Notes under the pieces: model-generated
What the model was told of the DNA's origin: nothing
Databases searched by the model: none
The model's input: only the letters and a program-made list of their open reading frames with translations
Assembly: GCA_900313925.1 (NCBI GenBank)
Contig: OMTF01000007.1
Span: 1-44,276 of the forward strand
DNA: 44,276 bases
From: an uncultured Eubacteriales bacterium
Lineage (GTDB): Bacteria > Bacillota > Clostridia > Oscillospirales > Oscillospiraceae
Reading direction: 5' to 3'
Translations under genes and position numbers: made by a program
Part shown: positions 42,173 to 44,276 of the stretch, piece by piece
How positions within the stretch are numbered: position 1 is the first letter of the stretch
How the letters are laid out: the number at the start of each line of letters is the position of its first letter

Positions 42173-43540
42173 ATGGCATTTGAAAGTTTATCGACAAAGC
42201 TTAATACAATTTTCAAACAGCTGAAAGGAAAGGGACGCCTTACTTCTTCCGACGTAAAACAAGCCATGCGCGAAGTAAGAATGGCATTGCTGGAAGCGGA
42301 TGTAAGCTACAAGGTAGTCAAAGAATTTACTACGCAGGTTACGGAAAGAGCTTGCGGAACGGAAGTTTTGGAAGCATTATTGCCGGCACAGCAGGTCATC
42401 AAAATTGTCAACGAAGAACTCTGCAATCTGATGGGAAGCGATAATCAAAAGCTAAACATCAGTTCGAAATCTCCTAGTGTTGTTATGCTAGTCGGTTTGC
42501 AGGGTGCCGGAAAAACTACGAACGGCGCAAAACTTGCCGCCTACATGCGAAAGCAGGGAAAGCACCCGCTCCTTGTGGCCTGCGATGTCTATCGACCGGC
42601 AGCCATTGAACAGCTGGAAACGGTTGGTAAACAATTGGATATCCCTGTTTTTCAAATGGGAAAATCCAACCCCGTCGATATAGCAAAGGCTTCGATTGAA
42701 TATGCCAAGAAACACGGCTGCGATTTAATTTTTTTGGATACGGCAGGGCGGCTGCACATTGATGAGGAGCTGATGCAGGAGCTGCAAAATATTCGCAATG
42801 CGGTGGAACCAGCGGAAATTTTACTGGTTGTTGATTCCATGACGGGGCAAGATGCTGTCAATGCAGCGTCAGTATTCGACAAGGACCTCTCCATAACTGG
42901 CGTTATGCTGACGAAACTTGACGGCGATGCTCGCGGCGGTGCGGCACTTTCTATCCGTGCTGCGACGGGCAAGCCAATAAAATTTATAGGCACCGGAGAA
43001 AAACTGGACCAAATAGAACCATTCCACCCGGAGCGTATGGCTTCGCGTATCCTGGGCATGGGTGATGTTCTCACACTAATTGAAAAAGCAGAGCAGAACT
43101 ATGACGAGAAGAAAGCAGCCGAAATGACGGAGAAGCTGCTTGCGAATAAATTTACTTTGCAGGACTTCCTGGACAACATGGGGCAACTAAAAAATATGGG
43201 TGATTTAGGTGACCTTGCGGCAATGCTTCCCGGTGTTAATACGAAAGCTTTGCAATCCAGCGGCGGTATAGATGACAAGGCAATGGCGCATATGGAAGCG
43301 ATTATCCTTTCTATGACACCAAAGGAAAGGGAAAATCCAGAGCTCCTAAACTCGAGCAGGAAGAAACGTATTGCAGCTGGCTGCGGTTTGCAAGTTGTTG
43401 ATATTAACCGTTTACTAAAGCAGTATAATTCGATGCAGGCACTGGTAAAACAGATGACAGGCAAAGGCAGAAAAAGGATGCAGAGAATGCTCGGAGGTAT
43501 GGGCAGTTCAGGGATACATGGCATGCCAAGAGGATTTTAG
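42173..43540 (+). CDS. ffh: Signal recognition particle protein Ffh
   Basis: A 455-residue SRP GTPase that targets nascent membrane and secreted proteins. The N domain leads to the G domain with GLQGAGKTT at 108-116, DTAGRLHID and TKLDGDARGG, then the methionine-rich M domain (about 330-455, ending GMGSSGIHGMPRGF), which binds SRP RNA and signal sequences. The gene is coupled to ylxM (3-base gap), and followed by rpsP and khpA as in many Firmicutes. Confidence 0.96.
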   Translation: MAFESLSTKLNTIFKQLKGKGRLTSSDVKQAMREVRMALLEADVSYKVVKEFTTQVTERACGTEVLEALLPAQQVIKIVNEELCNLMGSDNQKLNISSKSPSVVMLVGLQGAGKTTNGAKLAAYMRKQGKHPLLVACDVYRPAAIEQLETVGKQLDIPVFQMGKSNPVDIAKASIEYAKKHGCDLIFLDTAGRLHIDEELMQELQNIRNAVEPAEILLVVDSMTGQDAVNAASVFDKDLSITGVMLTKLDGDARGGAALSIRAATGKPIKFIGTGEKLDQIEPFHPERMASRILGMGDVLTLIEKAEQNYDEKKAAEMTEKLLANKFTLQDFLDNMGQLKNMGDLGDLAAMLPGVNTKALQSSGGIDDKAMAHMEAIILSMTPKERENPELLNSSRKKRIAAGCGLQVVDINRLLKQYNSMQALVKQMTGKGRKRMQRMLGGMGSSGIHGMPRGF

Positions 43541-43646
43541 TGATGGACCGCAACAGCGTTCATTTCATAATTATTTTCATGGTTCTATGCCAGAAATAAT
43601 ATATATTTAGTATCACAGGGATAACCTGAAACAGGAGGGAAATATT

Positions 43647-43883
43647 ATGGTAAAAATAAGGCTGCGCAGAGTGGGCGCAAAGAAAGCGCCGTACTATCGT
43701 ATCGTAGTTGCAGATTCACGCTTTTCGCGTGACGGACGTTTTGTAGAGGAAATAGGGACCTATGACCCAAATGCCGAAACGGAGAAAATTAAAGTTGATA
43801 GGGAAAGAGTCAAATATTGGATTTCTTGCGGAGCTCAGCCGACAGACACGGTGCGGGGCCTGCTGAAGAAAATAAGTGATTAA
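43647..43883 (+). CDS. rpsP: 30S ribosomal protein S16
   Basis: A 78-residue S16. The family N-terminus [21 protein letters not shown] and the GTYDPNAE segment are present. CAGGAGGGAAAT supplies a strong ribosome site. The 106-base gap before it is A/T-rich (ATATATTTA near 43605) and could hold a promoter, but no convincing -35 is seen. Confidence 0.96.
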   Translation: MVKIRLRRVGAKKAPYYRIVVADSRFSRDGRFVEEIGTYDPNAETEKIKVDRERVKYWISCGAQPTDTVRGLLKKISD

Positions 43884-43909
43884 GGCAGTAATTAGGAGAA
43901 ACAATCACC

Positions 43910-44140
43910 ATGGAAGAGTTATTGACCTATATTATACAGAGCCTTGTAGATCATCCTGATGAGGTATCTGTAACCGAGCGCGTCAAAGATGATGAAACCG
44001 TTTATGAGGTACGCGTTTCAGACGGAGACATGGGCAAGGTCATTGGCCGGCAGGGACGAATTGTTAAAGAGATTCGGATCCTGATGCGCTCCGTGGCGCA
44101 GAAACAGGGAAAAAAAGTTTCTGTGGATATTGTTGACTGA
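43910..44140 (+). CDS. khpA: KH-domain RNA-binding protein KhpA
   Basis: A 76-residue single-KH-domain protein. The KH core shows MGKVIGRQGRIVKEIRILMR with the GxxG loop (IGRQGR). It typically works with KhpB on RNA stability and cell division in Firmicutes. The usual neighbours rimM and trmD are not within the window after it; a terminator comes next. TAGGAG lies upstream. Confidence 0.93.
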   Translation: MEELLTYIIQSLVDHPDEVSVTERVKDDETVYEVRVSDGDMGKVIGRQGRIVKEIRILMRSVAQKQGKKVSVDIVD

Positions 44141-44203
44141 AGGTCGCGTTCGGTTGTTTGCACAAAGCAAACATGACCGGAATGATGCCGTTATTTATTA
44201 GGC

Positions 44204-44240
44204 AAAAAATCTACCGGCGGAAGCACCGGTAGATTTTTTT
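44204..44240 (+). terminator. khpA operon terminator
   Basis: A perfect 14-bp stem (44204-44217 with 44226-44239) has an 8-base loop and a T-rich 3' arm and tail. A second, smaller hairpin (TGTTTGC 44155-44161 with GCAAACA 44167-44173) lies between khpA and it. Confidence 0.92.
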
Positions 44241-44250
44241 ATTATTTTGC

Positions 44251-44256
44251 TATAAT
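44251..44256 (+). promoter_or_regulatory. Extended -10 element at window end
   Basis: A perfect TATAAT is preceded by TG one base away (TTTTGCTATAAT). No good -35 is seen. An ATG lies at 44263, where transcription would begin, with no ribosome site before it. The following gene is outside the window. Confidence 0.45.
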
Positions 44257-44276
44257 ACATATATGACTAAGGCGGA

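Noticed and set aside
1-44276. CRISPR arrays, prophage genes, toxin-antitoxin pairs, restriction systems or a biosynthetic cluster
   Set aside because: No direct-repeat arrays or matching gene sets were found. Apart from the IS30 fragment and the minus-strand membrane gene, the content is core housekeeping.

Overview
The window looks like a core-genome segment of a low-to-mid G+C anaerobic Firmicute, most likely class Clostridia and probably the Oscillospiraceae/Ruminococcaceae side. Pointers are the single-chain IspH–ribosomal S1 fusion, the sporulation-associated YtfJ/GerW protein, RemA (DUF370), CdaA/CdaR, PrpC/PrkC/RsgA, and strong Shine-Dalgarno sites that sometimes serve TTG starts. The genus-level call is inference from gene content only. 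I count 45 protein genes, two tRNAs and one decayed transposase. All protein genes but one lie on the + strand.

Layout. 1-830: tRNA-Gly(CCC) on the minus strand and tRNA-Pro(CGG) on the plus strand, each with a recognisable promoter and terminator, separated by a broken IS30-type transposase. 892-4577: a radical SAM protein and its DUF2344 partner, rplS with a probable autoregulatory leader, and lepB. 4641-8361: rbgA, rnhB, thrC and a metallophosphoesterase. 8452-15321: protein quality control (tig, clpP, clpX, lon) ending in the ribosome-assembly GTPase ysxC. 15425-18770: chromosome segregation (scpA, scpB), a DUF2953 membrane protein, ytfJ/gerW and rluB. 18871-24138: an RpiR-type regulator behind a promoter buried in a long palindrome, then an FAD oxidoreductase, cmk and ispH-S1. 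24251-25455: ispD and ispF. 25555-30233: c-di-AMP synthesis (cdaA, cdaR), an RseC-like protein, yicC, remA, gmk and rpoZ. 30282-39968: priA, def, fmt, rsmB, rlmN, prpC, prkC and rsgA. 40179-44140: yebC, one opposite-strand membrane protein of unknown function, then ylxM, ffh, rpsP and khpA.

How the genes fit together. Most genes serve translation and its quality control: L19, S16 and S1, rRNA modification (RsmB, RlmN, RluB), ribosome GTPases (RbgA, YsxC, RsgA), initiator formylation and removal (Fmt, Def), secretion (Ffh, LepB) and the Tig/ClpXP/Lon protein-fate set. Two membrane-linked signalling modules (CdaA/CdaR, and PrkC/PrpC with PASTA repeats) and three isoprenoid enzymes (IspD, IspF, IspH) are interleaved. 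Tight overlaps (ATGA, TAATG, 8-29 bp) imply translational coupling.

I found no CRISPR array, prophage, toxin-antitoxin, defence island or biosynthetic cluster. The least explained items are the palindrome-embedded promoter before the RpiR gene (18793-18913), the opposite-strand membrane protein (41081-41572), the internal start site inside the IspH-S1 fusion (22651-22671), the strong unused ribosome-binding site before thrC, and the IS30 remnant between the tRNAs.
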